From: Lonicera japonica
Lineage: Eukaryota > Streptophyta > Magnoliopsida > Dipsacales > Caprifoliaceae
DNA: 64,000 nucleotides
Direction: 5' to 3'
NCBI GenBank assembly: GCA_021464415.1
Contig: CM038466.1
Coordinates: 49,785,356-49,849,355 of the forward strand
Positions 1-10,064 of the stretch are shown in pieces; the stretch's first letter is position 1; each line of letters opens with the position of its first letter. The notes under the pieces are model-generated. The model ran no database searches. It was not told where the DNA came from and worked only from the letters and a program-made list of their open reading frames with translations. The position numbers and the translations under genes are program-made.

Positions 1-1
1 A

Positions 2-1213
2 CAGTTTTCTGGTTTAACAACAAGGGAACAAAAATTTCCCAATGTTGAAGAAATAAAAGATTTTTATAATCCAGGAATACCCCTAGAAATTTATGAACCT
101 CTAAATAAGGTTTGGAAAGCTCAAATTTTCGGGAACAAAAAAGAGTTTCGTGTAAATATGAGCAAACTTTGTGAAAGGATTTTTGAACAAACAAGAACCT
201 TTCAAGAACTAATTCAACATCTTGAGAATTTTAAAACTCTTGGTTTTAAAATTCTAAAACAAATGAATTATGAAACTGAGCTTTCTTACGATTTTATTGA
301 ACAAGTAAATACTTTTCTTTCTTTTGCAGAATTATTAGAAAATGAATTTTCAGATAATATTTTCTATACTATTAGAAGAATTTGTCTTTATGAGAAGGCA
401 AGACTCCTTCTCCTGAGACCTTTATTTCAAATAGAAATTCTTCAAAAAATTGAAGACCAAAATTCAAAGATAAAAATTCTTTTGAATCAATATGGTCAAA
501 ATTTAAATGATCATGAAGTAATTCCAAAAATCTATCTCTATGCAGAAGATGATTTTTGGAATACTAAAACACAAGATTGGGGACTTGTGAACCACATTAT
601 GTTCCCCAGTAGTCTTTCTTGTAACCTTACTAAGTTACCTATGATGATCAAATCTATGATCTATCATGTGGTACATAAACATAAATATAATAGAATGTTA
701 TCTTTTCATATTACAAGTTCTATTGGATGGCGGTTTAGAGAAAAATTCTACCAGCCAAACCAAATATGGGAGCTCTGAGCCACAGAGCAATGAGAATACC
801 AATGGTTTGAAAATGATATGTATTCCGGAACCCCTATAGACGAACTTAATATTCGAAATTATTTTTTAAGAAATTTAATACATATTTATACAACAGCCAA
901 ACAACTGTATCCAACGGTTCATCCGTATCCTAATTATTACAAAACCATGGTAACGGATGGAAGGAGACTTTTTATGACTGATTTAAACTCTACTTATCAA
1001 GTCTCCCATGAACAAATAATTGAGGTGAAAACCTTTTTGGAAAATCTAAAGGATAAAAATCATTTAGATGTTCCATATGATTTATTGATGGAGGCCGAGG
1101 AATTGGAGAATCAAATCCAAAGCAATGCTTTCGGCTCAAATTCAAGTCCTATTGATAGCCTGTCATTGGACTCCGTAGGAGAAGCTAACCTTATTAACCA
1201 AATGAAGGGTTAG
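2..1213 (+). pseudogene. Endogenous pararetrovirus terminal ORF, broken by two in-frame stops
   Basis: One reading frame is open from the left edge of the window and continues to a stop at 1211-1213. It is interrupted only by TGA at 776-778 and TGA at 791-793; sequence on both sides is in the same frame, so this is a single decayed gene, not two. It runs off the left edge, so the N-terminus is missing. It is rich in Asn, Lys, Ile and Tyr and shows no reverse transcriptase, protease or zinc-finger motif. The assignment rests on what follows: a TGACGTCA element, a TATA box and a poly(A) signal in the order of a Caulimoviridae intergenic region. The last ORF before that region in several genera is the translation transactivator/inclusion-body protein, so that is the best guess, but I do not recognise its motifs. 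The virus-family call is moderately sure, the protein identity weak. Confidence 0.55.
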
Positions 1214-1655
1214 AAGAAAAACATCATTCGTGACGTCAAAGAATTTGTCACCTACTGATCGACTGTACAACCAATCCATCACGGGACAGGTGTACAAGTT
1301 CTCGAAGGTGGTGGAGGAATCCCGAATAAAGATGTTCGTAGACAATAGACAGCTGTGCAGACAAAAATTAAAGAGTCACTATATAATTATTGTATAATTA
1401 CTTTATGTAACTTTCGATGAATAGTAGAGATTACTTTATGTAACTTTTGATGAATAGTAGAGATACTATTCATTAACTTTTTGAATAGTATTGTTAGGAA
1501 ATTTAGTCGGCTAGAATGGTCTAGAATTACATCTCCATTATATAAGGAGATGGCAGTGCGGTTTTGTAAGAATCATCTGTGTAATGTAAAAATTTTCTTC
1601 TCCTTTCTAAAAAAGCTCTGTAACTACTTCCTTTATATCAATAATAAATAAAAAT
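1214..1655 (+). promoter_or_regulatory. Pararetrovirus-like intergenic promoter and poly(A) signal
   Basis: After the terminal ORF there is a non-coding stretch with a perfect bZIP palindrome TGACGTCA (1231-1238), similar to the as-1/TGACG sites of the CaMV 35S promoter. A strong TATA box, TATATAA, lies at 1539-1545 inside the short inverted repeat ATCTCC...GGAGAT. A poly(A) signal AATAAA lies at 1647-1652. A TATA box followed within about 110 bp by AATAAA is the signature of a terminally redundant pararetroviral transcript, where the signal is ignored near the cap and used at the 3' end. A 30-bp direct repeat (TTACTTTATGTAACTTT...GAATAGTAGAGA) lies at about 1398-1463. Transcription start is inferred near 1570. 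The viral sequence stops just after the poly(A) signal and Tat reverse transcriptase begins. Confidence 0.6.
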
Positions 1656-1656
1656 T

Positions 1657-2517
1657 GTGACCCTCTATTCCAAAGAAATAGAAGTTTATGTGGATGACAT
1701 CATCATTAAGTCTAAAGAGAAGGAAGGGCATCTTCCCGCCCTCAAGGTCTTTTTTGATAGGCTCAAGCAATTTCAGATGAAGTTAAATCCACATAAGTGT
1801 GTATTTGGGATAACCAAAGGCAAGCTGCTGGGGTATATGGTTAGCAAGAAGGGAATCGAGGTAGACCCTGCCAAGGTAAAAGCAATTCAAGAAATGCCCG
1901 TACCACGCACTGAAAAGGAAATCAGAGGATTCTTGGGTAAGCTACAGTATATCAGCCAATTCATATCCCATCTCACGCAGAAATGTGAACCCATATTCAA
2001 GTTATTGCAGAACTCATCAGATGGGCAATGGAATGAACAGTGTCAGGCAGCATTCGATAAGATCAAAGAATATTTGTCGAATCCACCAATCCTTGCTTTG
2101 CCACAACCTGGACTTCCCTTATTGTTATATCTCACGGTCAATGAAACTGCTGCAGGGGCTATGCTAGCCCAACACATAGCCCAGAGTCGGAGAGAGCAGG
2201 CGATTTATTACATCAGCAAGAAGTTGTTACCTTATGAAAGGAATTATTCGCCTCTTGAGAGCTCATGTGCAGCCTTAATCTGGGCCACTCAGAAATTGCT
2301 CCACTGTATGCTTGTGTTTTCAGTCACTCTTATAGCCCGACTACACCCGCTGAAGTACTTGTTCGAAAAATCGGTGTTGACTAACCGCATGGCCAAGTGG
2401 GTGTTCTTACTATCGAAGTTTGATATCATTTACATCACTCAAAAGGCGATTAAAGGGCAGATTATATCAGATTTCTTGGCGGGTAACCCTATGTTACAAG
2501 GGGAAGAAGAGGAATAA
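1657..2517 (+). pseudogene. Tat-A reverse transcriptase (C-terminal part) and first RNase H
   Basis: The frame begins within the RT palm. YVDD (two catalytic aspartates) is at 1687-1698, followed by the conserved stretch around KCVFGI and LGYMVS, then the thumb (GFLGKLQYIS...). The classical RNase H follows from about residue 150, with AGAMLAQ, AIYYISKKL and a C-terminal KGQIISDFLA. The frame is open to TAA at 2515-2517. The displayed start is only the first in-frame codon after the chimeric junction and is not a real initiator; fingers and most of the palm are missing, so no active enzyme can be made. Family identification is firm. Confidence 0.88.
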
Positions 2518-2565
2518 TCCAAATTTTCGGATGAAATGGTTATGGTCACAGATACAGAGGGTTAA

Positions 2566-3137
2566 TGAAAATTTTATTTTGACAAGCTGCAAACAAGAAC
2601 GGTTATGGGATAGGGGTCCTCCTAATATCACCAGACCAGATTCACTCGCCATTGTCTTTTTGGCTCCAATTTGACTGCACCAATAATACTGCTGAATATG
2701 AAGCCTGCATCGTGGGTTTGGAAATCGCGCTTGAAAAAGGAGTAACAAAGATACAAGTATTTGGGGATTCAGCTCTTATCATTCATCAGATTCTACGAAA
2801 GTGGAAAATCAAAGAAGAAAAAGTCATCCCCTACTTAGATCGATCACAAGACGTGGCCAACATGTTCGAAAGAGTTAGGTTTCACCATGTACCTCACTGC
2901 CAAAACAACTTTGCTGATGCGCTAGCAACTCTGGCATCAATGGTAGAAATTCCCGAAGATATGCAAACAATACAGATAGCCGTTGAGCAGAGGGCGATTC
3001 CTGCATACTGTCTAGTCATCGAAAGCGAAAATGAGGAAACGTTAGACCCATCGATCTGGTATTATGACATTAGGAGAATCTTTAAAGAAAGAAAATACCC
3101 TGATGGTGCTGACAAGAAAACTCGGGTAGCACTCTGA
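2566..3137 (+). pseudogene. Tat-A second (archaeal-type) RNase H
   Basis: A second RNase H domain follows the first, diagnostic of the Tat lineage. It begins with a FYFD-type first catalytic aspartate near 2570, shifts frame once near 2585, then reads through NNTAEYEACIVGLE (catalytic Glu, about 2680-2720), FGDSALI (catalytic Asp, about 2761-2775) and HVPHCQNNFADALATLAS (last catalytic Asp, about 2887-2940). A TGA where Trp is expected lies at the domain start. Catalytic residues are mostly present, but the frame is broken at the start and ends at 3137, with no continuous polyprotein into integrase. Confidence 0.82.
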
Positions 3138-4291
3138 AGATTAGCTGCTCAGTTCATTATTTGCTCGGGAAAATTGTATAAAAAGAGTCACGATGGGATA
3201 CACCTCTAGTGCCTAAAATAGGAAGAATACCAACCAGTTATAGACGAGATTCATGGGGGTGTATGTGGACCCCACATGAGTGGGCACACCTTGGCCCGCA
3301 AGATTGTCCGACAAGGGTATTATTGGACCACCATGCAACAAGATTGCAGCGACCATGTAAGAAGATGTCACCTATGTCAGGTTCATGCGAAATCTTAGAA
3401 GCTTCCTCCAAAAGAATTATACACTATGACAGCCCCCTGGCCCTTTTCAGTTTAGGGTATAGATGTCATCGAAAAAATATCACCGGCAGCAAGTAATGGA
3501 CACGAATATATACTGGTAGTAATTGACTATTTCAAAAAATAGGTAGAAGCTGAATCATATGCGAAGCTCGATGCAAAAAAATTGGCAAAATTTATTCGAA
3601 GAAACATCATTTGCAGATACGGAGTACCGCATAAAATAGTGTTAGATAACGGAACCCACTTTGAAGGGGAAGCCAATGATGTAATGGAAGAATACGGGAT
3701 ACAAAGACACAAATCATCCCCCTATACCAATGGCGCGGTAGAGGCAGCAAATAAAAACCTAAAGAATGTGATTTGTAAAATGGTAAAAAGTGGTCGAGAC
3801 TGGACCGACAAATTGCCATATGCGTTATGGGGATACCACACTACCGAAAGGGTCTCTATAAACGCAACACCGTTCTCACTAACATATGGAATGAAAGCAG
3901 TACTGCCAGTAGAAATGGAGATTTCATCGCTAAGGGTGATACTGGAGAGTTCGGTGTCCGAATTAGAATGGGTCCAAAGCCGTTATGAAGAATTGGCACT
4001 ACTCGATGAGAAAAGACTAAAAGCCGCCTTTCATCAGCAAGGTATCAGAAAAGAATCGCTAGAACATTCAATCAGAGGGTGAAAGCAAGAGGAATACAAA
4101 TAAATGATTTGGTGCTAAAAGAAATCAGGGAACCAGCCAGAGATCCGAGGGGTAAATTCGCACAAAAATTGATTGGGCCATATATTGTCAAGGAAATTCT
4201 GTCAGGGGGAGCAGTCATACTCACAGATACAGACAGACAACAGTTCAACTTTCCGGTTAATCTTGATCGTTTGAAGAAATATTATCAATAA
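3138..4291 (+). pseudogene. Tat-A integrase
   Basis: Integrase in at least two frames. The N-terminal HHCC zinc finger is readable at about 3250-3390 (HxSGHTLAR... CHLCQ), in a different frame from the next part. The DDE core has its first Asp near 3455 (GIDV), the second in LDNGTHF near 3640 and the Glu in GAVEAANKNLK near 3735. A TAG at 3541-3543 replaces the Trp usually found in the DY-x-KW-VEA stretch, a TGG-to-TAG change. The C-terminal domain (PRGKFAQKLIGPYIV... NLDRLKKYY) is again shifted and ends at TAA 4289-4291. The tail after the stop (about 4292-4400) has the ACGTAG/CCTGA-rich sequence common after Tat pol genes. Confidence 0.82.
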
Positions 4292-4819
4292 GGACGTAAA
4301 CCGGCACACCCAAGAACTACGTAGACCTGAGCCCCACAACCAAGATTTGAGATATAAGAACAAGGGGAACGTAGGCAACCTGAGAAGTGACTTCAGGCCT
4401 GGTCTAATTTTTTAAAATAAAATAAATCCTACCACCTTTTAGCCTTTCAAAGACAAAAGGGTTCATTTTTGCCTACAAGACTTTTCAAATAAATAATACT
4501 TTCTCAAAATATTTGACATGTTTTTGGAAAATAGTCTACATTGCATGCATTTCACATATAGGGCATTTTTGAGTAGAGTAACATACTTCATAAATCAGAT
4601 AACTCAAGATTCATAACCTTTTCCAAACCAAGTTTTTAAAACGATGGTGCAATGATTTAAGAAGTATGTGAATACGTGAAATTTAGGAAAGCATGGCATG
4701 GTGTATACATATGAACACTTGCATAAGTGTACCACACACCGGTCAAAGAGCACATAAACACTAGGCTCCATGACCTGCCAGACGGGCTTTGTCGCCACAT
4801 CCCAATATATACCTCAATA

Positions 4820-5035
4820 CCCAGGCACAATGAGATGACAAGCCCTCTGCGGAGGCACTATGAGATGACAAGCCCTCTGTGGAGGCACAATAAGACCAGT
4901 TCCAAGCCCTTCCTACAGGCACCATTCCAAAGCCCTTTTATAGGAAAATCCCAAGCCCTTTTCACAAGCAATCTTAAACCCTTTTTCACAGGCACGATTC
5001 CAAAGCCAATTCTATAGGAAATCTCAAGCACTCTC
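4820..5035 (+). repeat. Short tandem array with core AAGCCCTC-N-GAGGC
   Basis: About eight degenerate units of 24-31 bp. Each carries AAGCCCTC (or AAGCCCTTT) followed a few bases later by (G)AGGCAC or AGGAAA, e.g. AAGCCCTCTGCGGAGGCAC. The reverse complement of the core is GCCTC-N-GAGGGCTT, the same core that builds the arrays at 57985-59460 and 61480-64000 in Tat-C. The orientation relative to the element's sense strand is the same in both elements. Confidence 0.7.
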
Positions 5036-5383
5036 CAAAACCAAAAATCCCCCTTTAGAGGATATTAAAAAAAGATAGAGAAAAAGACTGGAATGAGAAA
5101 ACTTCGCAAAACACAGGGAACAAGCCTCATAAAAGAATTTTTGGCACAATTTTTTATCTTCTAAGAGAAGCTTTTAAGATATGCTCCCAAGAGTTCTCGG
5201 ATCGAAAATCACAAACACAGCACGACGACATCAAATGCGAACTTTCAAAGCAAACATTTTCAAATCACAAGGACGATGATGCTCAATAAACCTGACAAAG
5301 TGAGAAAGAATAAAATGGGTTCACAAAAAAATTGAATGAGTAGAAAAGAGGATAAATCCCATAGTACAAAAAGAAAATAAAAT

Positions 5384-5456
5384 GAGAAGTTGTAGCGAGA
5401 GCCACACCAAGAGTGACAGCTAGGCCAAAAGGCCCAGGGCTACGTCTTGGGTGAGG
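5384..5456 (+). repeat. Block conserved between Tat-A and Tat-C 3' regions
   Basis: This stretch (AGCCACACCAAGAGTGACAG... through a CTTGGGTGAGGAAGGCT end) matches the reverse complement of about 59918-59990. It is unique, non-repetitive sequence sitting between two tandem arrays in both elements, so it shows that the two Tat 3' regions are collinear and related. No coding potential is evident. Its persistence between fast-evolving arrays may reflect only shared ancestry. Confidence 0.7.
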
Positions 5457-5867
5457 AAGGCTGCTGACCATGAAAAAAAAAATTTAAACAATCAAGAAGG
5501 AATAAGGGCATCGAAAAACAGAAAATGATGCAAGCACACAAAAAATCTCCTCTCACGAAGTCAGAAAATATAAGCAGAATTGTACTTTGGTGACAAGAAA
5601 AAAATGCCATGAAAGCAAAGCAAGAGGCAAAGTCCAAAAATCATGCAAGAGGTTCGAGCATTGAGAGAACGTAACTCGATTTTTTTTCTCAGAGAAAAAA
5701 GAAGCCAACCAAAAGTTATTGTTTCTTAAAAAAAATAAAAAAAATAAGATATCACACCAGAACTTTCTCTCTCTATCTCTCTATGTTCGCTCAGAGACTC
5801 TTAGTTCCTCAGCAAATCATCAATTTTCGTCACCTCAACATATCATCAATCACCCACACCTTAGCCC

Positions 5868-6090
5868 CGCATCATCTTATCCCCAGCAGATATTCAACCC
5901 TCGGCCTTTATCCTAACCAGTAGAATTCAGCATATCCTCAGCAAACTACCATTCATCATATCCCTAGCAGATCACCAACCTTCAGCCTTTATCCTAACCA
6001 GTAGGATTCATCATATCCTCAATAGACCACCAATCATCATATCCCCAGCAGATCATCAACCTTCAGCCTTTATCCTAACCAGTAGGAATC
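5868..6090 (+). repeat. Tandem repeat, about 80-100 bp unit, three copies
   Basis: Three successive copies of a unit containing CATCATATCCCCAGCAGAT, CAACCTTCAGCCTTTATCC and TAACCAGTAGGA. Part of the Tat-A 3' region. Copy boundaries are approximate. Confidence 0.65.
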
Positions 6091-6259
6091 CTCATTTTTT
6101 TCCAGCATACCATCAATTCTCATTTCACCAGTAGCCTTTATCACCAACACCAAAGTACTGTCTCCAGCAGACCATCAAACGTCGCTAGCAGACCATATGC
6201 CCTAGCCTCTCAAACCCAAAACAATGTCCCTAATAGACCATCTGCCCTTACCCTTTCAA

Positions 6260-6472
6260 AAGAACGAAATACCAATCAAATTGTTAACAGAATCGTCCCT
6301 ACCGATGGGAGTACATCAGTTCAACACTCAATCAAATCGTTAACAGAACCGTCCCTACCAATGGGAGTACATCAGCTCAACGTCCCAATTAAATCGTTGA
6401 CAGAACTGTCCCTACCGATGGGAGTACATCAGCTCAACGTCCCAATTAAATTATTGACAAAACCGTCCCTAC
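6260..6472 (+). repeat. About 60-bp tandem array, left part
   Basis: Units contain AACCGTCCCTACCGATGGGA and GTACATCAGCTCAAC, then CAATCAAATCGTTGACAG. The array continues on the other side of the solo LTR (8269-8640). The LTR cuts a unit inside CCTACCGATGGG, duplicating CCTAC. Confidence 0.8.
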
Positions 6473-6622
6473 TGTGAGAATCCGCAAATGCGACGCCCCG
6501 GGTCTCGTCCCCGTTCGCTTGGGCGTCTGAAACGTCGGAACGGATTCCGTCGTTCCATTTGTTCGGAGTTAATTCATATTGGGTGTCCCTACGTTTATAC
6601 TAGATGCAAAGGGGTTCGTTCA

Positions 6623-6791
6623 GAGTCGCCAGTACGTTTTACGAGAAAACGGACAAAAGGGGTCGTGTAAGAGGAAAGGCTACAGATAAGCCTTTCTTTA
6701 CACGTTTGTCTACGAAACAAGGATTCTATAGGGTTCGGGAACTATATTACGGTTTGGGAAGGTGTTAAGCACCCATTCCGCCCTTTCGGTC
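6623..6791 (-). other. Conserved Tat-LTR block near the LTR 3' end
   Basis: On the plus strand it runs GAGTCGCCA, TTTTACGAGAAAAC, GGTTCGGGAA and GGGAAGGTGTTAAGCACCC. The same order occurs at 49039-49215 and 55361-55525, and in inverted orientation at 13641-13803 because Tat-A lies on the other strand. It is the best conserved part of these otherwise divergent LTRs. I recall similar blocks in Ogre/Tat LTRs; function unknown. Confidence 0.7.
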
Positions 6792-7736
6792 TCTAGTGGT
6801 CTTATATGTTTATTTTATATTGAAAAACTTGGATGCTTTTACTGACAGTCTACTACTTTTTAAATGAAAACCCTAATTTATGAGGGAAAACGGGAAAGGG
6901 GTAGAAACCTTTGTGTTCCGAGATCCGATGTTTTTATTATTGAAAGATGTAAACAGAAATGACAAAACCTTTTATGTTGAAAGAGTATCCCGTATTATTT
7001 CCTCGGATAATGACGGTTTTCTCGTGTTGTGATTACTTTTGTAAAAGTTCGGATTCATATCGGGACTGATTTAATATGGAACTAGAACTCTTGAGGAGAG
7101 TTATCAGACACGTCGCAGTCTATAGAGAAGACAGGATATGTTGATTTTAATTCCTAGATAAGTCTTATCAGTCCGGGTTTTGAAAACAAAATTTTATCCG
7201 GATGATAGCCTACTTATTCTTCTGGTTTTGCAAATGGTTTTATCAGGGTCTTTTATTTTGAAGATGGTAGACTATTTATAACTTGGCAATAAATTTATTC
7301 AAATAAAACGTGGACAAAACAACAGAAATAAAACTGATACACAGACTAACCTGATTTCCAGCGCATTAGGAACTTAGCATAACCATGTTGCCGCTTCGCT
7401 TACCAGAACGGGTATGCAAATATCTTATTTAATTACTAGAAGAGACTTTATTTACCTTCCCGACGAGAATAATAATAAGAAAGAGAATGTAATACGGCAG
7501 AGAGATCTCCGGCGATAATAATCTTCTCCTTCTTCAGATATTTCCGAGAATTTGATTCCCGAGACCGAACACGTCGAGTGTCGAGAATAGATTCGATAAT
7601 TCTTCAGAAATAAGATGATAATAGAAAATACTTGACGAAAGATCAGAAAATCAGATCATAAACCCGCAATCTTGCTCTAAAATTGCCGTTTTTTTTGCTT
7701 TGTTGTTGGTGTCCTTAAACCTTGGGAGGTGTTGGC

Positions 7737-7746
7737 CTATTTATAG
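7737..7746 (-). promoter_or_regulatory. TATA box of solo LTR
   Basis: CTATAAATAG on the minus strand. The same 10-mer is found in the related LTRs at 49763-49772 and near 56620. The palindrome array starts 15 bp upstream in the element's sense. Confidence 0.75.
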
Positions 7747-7761
7747 TGGCGAAAAGGTATA

Positions 7762-8128
7762 TGTCGCGCGACATTTGTGGTGTATGTCGCGCGACATGTT
7801 CCCCATAAAGTGGTTTGTCGCGCGACAGACTTGAATGTCGCGCGACAATCTTGACTGTCGCGCGACATTTACTTTAATGATGAAATGGTGGGGCATATGT
7901 TGCGCGACATTTACTTTAATGATGAAATGGTGGGGCATATGTTGCGCGACATTTACTTTAATGATGAAATGGTGGGGCATATGTCGCGCGACATTTGGAC
8001 ATATGTCGCGCGACAATCTTGACTGTCGCGCGACATTTACTTTAATGATGATGTGGTGGGGCATATGTCGCGCGACATGTCCCTGGGAAAGGGGATTGTC
8101 GCGCGACATATTTGAATGTCGTGCGACA
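7762..8128. repeat. Array of thirteen 12-bp palindromes TGTCGCGCGACA in U3
   Basis: Sites start at 7762, 7785, 7816, 7836, 7856, 7898, 7940, 7982, 8004, 8024, 8066, 8097 and 8117. Ten are perfect palindromes; three differ by one base (TGTTGCGCGACA twice, TGTCGTGCGACA once), each a CpG-to-TpG type change. Spacing is 20-42 bp. A 42-bp higher-order unit (palindrome plus TTTACTTTAATGATGA and TGGTGGGGCATA) recurs about five times. The array lies directly upstream of the TATA box in the LTR's own orientation, the place of an enhancer or silencer. A dimeric DNA-binding protein is the natural reader of a perfect palindrome, but none is identified. It is not a CRISPR: wrong organism class, and no unique spacers of fixed size. 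Confidence 0.9.
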
Positions 8129-8268
8129 ATTCACTTCAAAACATGTTTGTTTGGCCAACAAACCCTCCCAGGGCAGTCTCGGGAGTTCGGGTGAGTTCCG
8201 GACTCAAAAACATCAGTTCTAGAAGGTTGTTAGGGTTCTTGCGGGGGTCACGGATCGGGGTGTCTACA

Positions 8269-8640
8269 CCTACCGATGGGAATACATCAGCTCAACATTC
8301 CAATCAAATTGTTGACAGAACCGTCCCTACCGATGGGAGTACATCAGCTCAACACCCAATCAAATCGTTAACATAACTGTCCCTACTGATGGGAGTACAT
8401 CAGCTCAACACCCAATCAAATCATTGATAGAACCGTCCCTACTAATGGGAGTACATCAACTCAACACCCCAATCAAATCGTTGACAGAACCATCCCAAGC
8501 GATGGGAGTACATTAGCTCAACCCCTTATCAAATCATTGACAGAACCGTCCCTACCGATGCGAGTACATCAACTCAACACTTCAATCAAAATTGTTGACA
8601 GAACCGTCCCTACCGATGGGAGTACATCAGCTCAACACCA
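8269..8640 (+). repeat. About 60-bp tandem array, right part
   Basis: Six or so further units of the array interrupted by the solo LTR (CCGTCCCTACCGATGGGAG, TACATCAGCTCAACACCC, AATCAAATCGTTGACAGAA). Units are very similar to each other. Confidence 0.8.
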
Positions 8641-9409
8641 AGTCCAGAAATCGCCCATCCATCCTAAAAGACAGCTAAGCAGCATAGCACGGCATCATTT
8701 GCATTACATTGTTTTCAAAATATCATTTGTGAATCATGCAGTGCCGCAAAATGATGCGTTCTCATTTTTGCCCTGGTTTCTTTGCTTCACAAAGAACCCA
8801 GGCCGAAAGGGTCTGTGATCACCTCATTTTGCGACCCCTGCAAGAATCCTGATTTTCAAAAAAATGAACACGCATGCATGAACGAGCATTCTTTGATGCA
8901 AACAACTTTATACATGTGATACAGGTCAAAGAAGAAAGCCAAAAAGACCCCGGATGAGAAGTTACAGAATTATCAAAAATTGCCGGAATCGAAAACTGTC
9001 AAAACTCCTAGAAACTTATGAAAGGAGGGTTACACTTTTCGGATCATCCTCAAACTTTGAGAGTTGTTAGACATTACCATAAGGAGTAGCATACTGAAAA
9101 ATCAGCTCAATCCGACGGTCGGATCTCTTAAAATTTAGAAAATTATGAGTTTGTTTCGGGTGATCAAATGGAGGTCTTCTCGAAGTTAAAATGGTCTCTG
9201 AAGTTTGGTCAGTAGATAGGTCTTATCATGGGGAAGAACATATTCAAAGTTCAGCTTTGCCGGACATAGGACCCTCAAGAATCAATTTGTCTATCGTGCA
9301 ATTATAGTCGAAATGTCCTTCGTAGTAAATTAAAATAAATATAGGCCTTCCAAAATTCTGATCGAATTCAAATTTGGACATAAGATAGAAAACATTTTTA
9401 GGGAAAACA

Positions 9410-9960
9410 TATCCAAAATTCAATATAATCCAACTACTATAAGGTCAATTGTTGAGGTTGTTGTACGCAAGTACGTTTCCTATGCGGGAACAAACTCTTT
9501 GTACCAATCCGGGGAGACCGAGTCCTTCCAGAACTCCGGTCGTCTCCATTTTTTTACAGAGTCTATAATACTTCTACTGTCAATACATATCCAAAAATTA
9601 GCATAATCCAACACCTAGAAGTTCAATTGTGGAGGTTGTTGTACGCAAGTATGTTTCCTATGCGGGAACAAACTCTTTGTACCAATCCTAGGAGACCGAG
9701 TCCTTCCCGAACTCCGATTGTCTTCTAATTTTTACAGGATCTAAAAGACTTATATTTTCAATATATATCAAAAATTCAGCATGATACAACAATTAGAACT
9801 TGATTTTTCGTACAAACAAGTGACCTTGTCTACAACAAGTACCTTTCCTACACGGAAACAAACTCTTCATACCAATCAGAGAAAAAGGAGACCTTACCGA
9901 ACTCTAATCAACTTGAAATTTTTACACGATCTAGAAGACTTCTATTTTCAACACATATCC
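9410..9960 (+). repeat. About 180-bp direct repeats in U3, three copies
   Basis: Copies start near 9410, 9588 and 9764, with a stub near 9954. Each has CATATCCAAAAATTCAGCAT, GTTGTACGCAAGTA, TTTCCTATGCGGGAACAAAC and GGAGACCGAGTCCTT. They end about 100 bp upstream of the TATA box at 10057, so they sit where U3 enhancers lie. Confidence 0.8.
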
Positions 9961-10056
9961 AAAAATCAGCATGATCCAACGGTGGAAACATTTTGCGATA
10001 TGCTCTAAGAGTCCTAAATGCAATCTCTTTTCTTGCTCTCCAAGTATTTTTTCAAC

Positions 10057-10064
10057 TATAAATA
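10057..10064 (+). promoter_or_regulatory. TATA box of Tat-A 3' LTR
   Basis: TATAAATA, followed by pyrimidine-rich sequence, about 1.24 kb after the LTR start and just after the 180-bp repeats. Confidence 0.7.

Larger units (their letters stand above)
6473..8268 (-). mobile_element. Tat-like solo LTR inserted in the 60-bp array (target duplication CCTAC)
   Basis: 1796 bp bounded by TGTGAGAATCC at 6473 and TGTCTACA at 8261-8268, flanked by a perfect 5-bp duplication CCTAC (6468-6472 and 8269-8273). In its own sense (minus) it starts TGTAGACACCCC and ends GGATTCTCACA. The TATA box is CTATAAATAG (complement of 7737-7746). Upstream of it in U3 lies the palindrome array (7762-8128). The U5 end carries a conserved block (6623-6791) with GAGTCGCCA, GGTTCGGGAA and GGGAAGGTGTTAAGCACCC, shared with the other Tat-like LTRs here. 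No internal region is present, so it is a solo LTR, presumably left by LTR-LTR recombination. Confidence 0.9.
4292..8813 (+). other. Tat-A 3' untranslated region, repeat-filled
   Basis: Non-coding region between the pol stop and the 3' LTR. It contains an array built on AAGCCCTC...GAGGC (4820-5035), a block shared with Tat-C (5384-5456), a roughly 80-100 bp repeat (5868-6090), and a roughly 60-bp array (6260-6472, continued at 8269-8640) split by a solo LTR. The last part (8641-8813) is unique and ends in a purine-rich tract GAAAGGGTC that abuts TGTGATCACC, the 3' LTR start. Tat elements are known for hypervariable, tandem-repeat-rich 3' regions. I see no additional ORF here. Confidence 0.65.

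Noticed and set aside
7762..8128. CRISPR-like appearance (regular palindromic repeats)
   Set aside because: Spacers are themselves repeated and vary from 8 to 30 bp, no cas genes are present, and the context is a plant LTR.
7741..8194. Repeat-containing ORFs over the palindrome array, on both strands
   Set aside because: They reflect the 42-bp repeated unit in U3. The region is a promoter-proximal LTR segment with no coding features.
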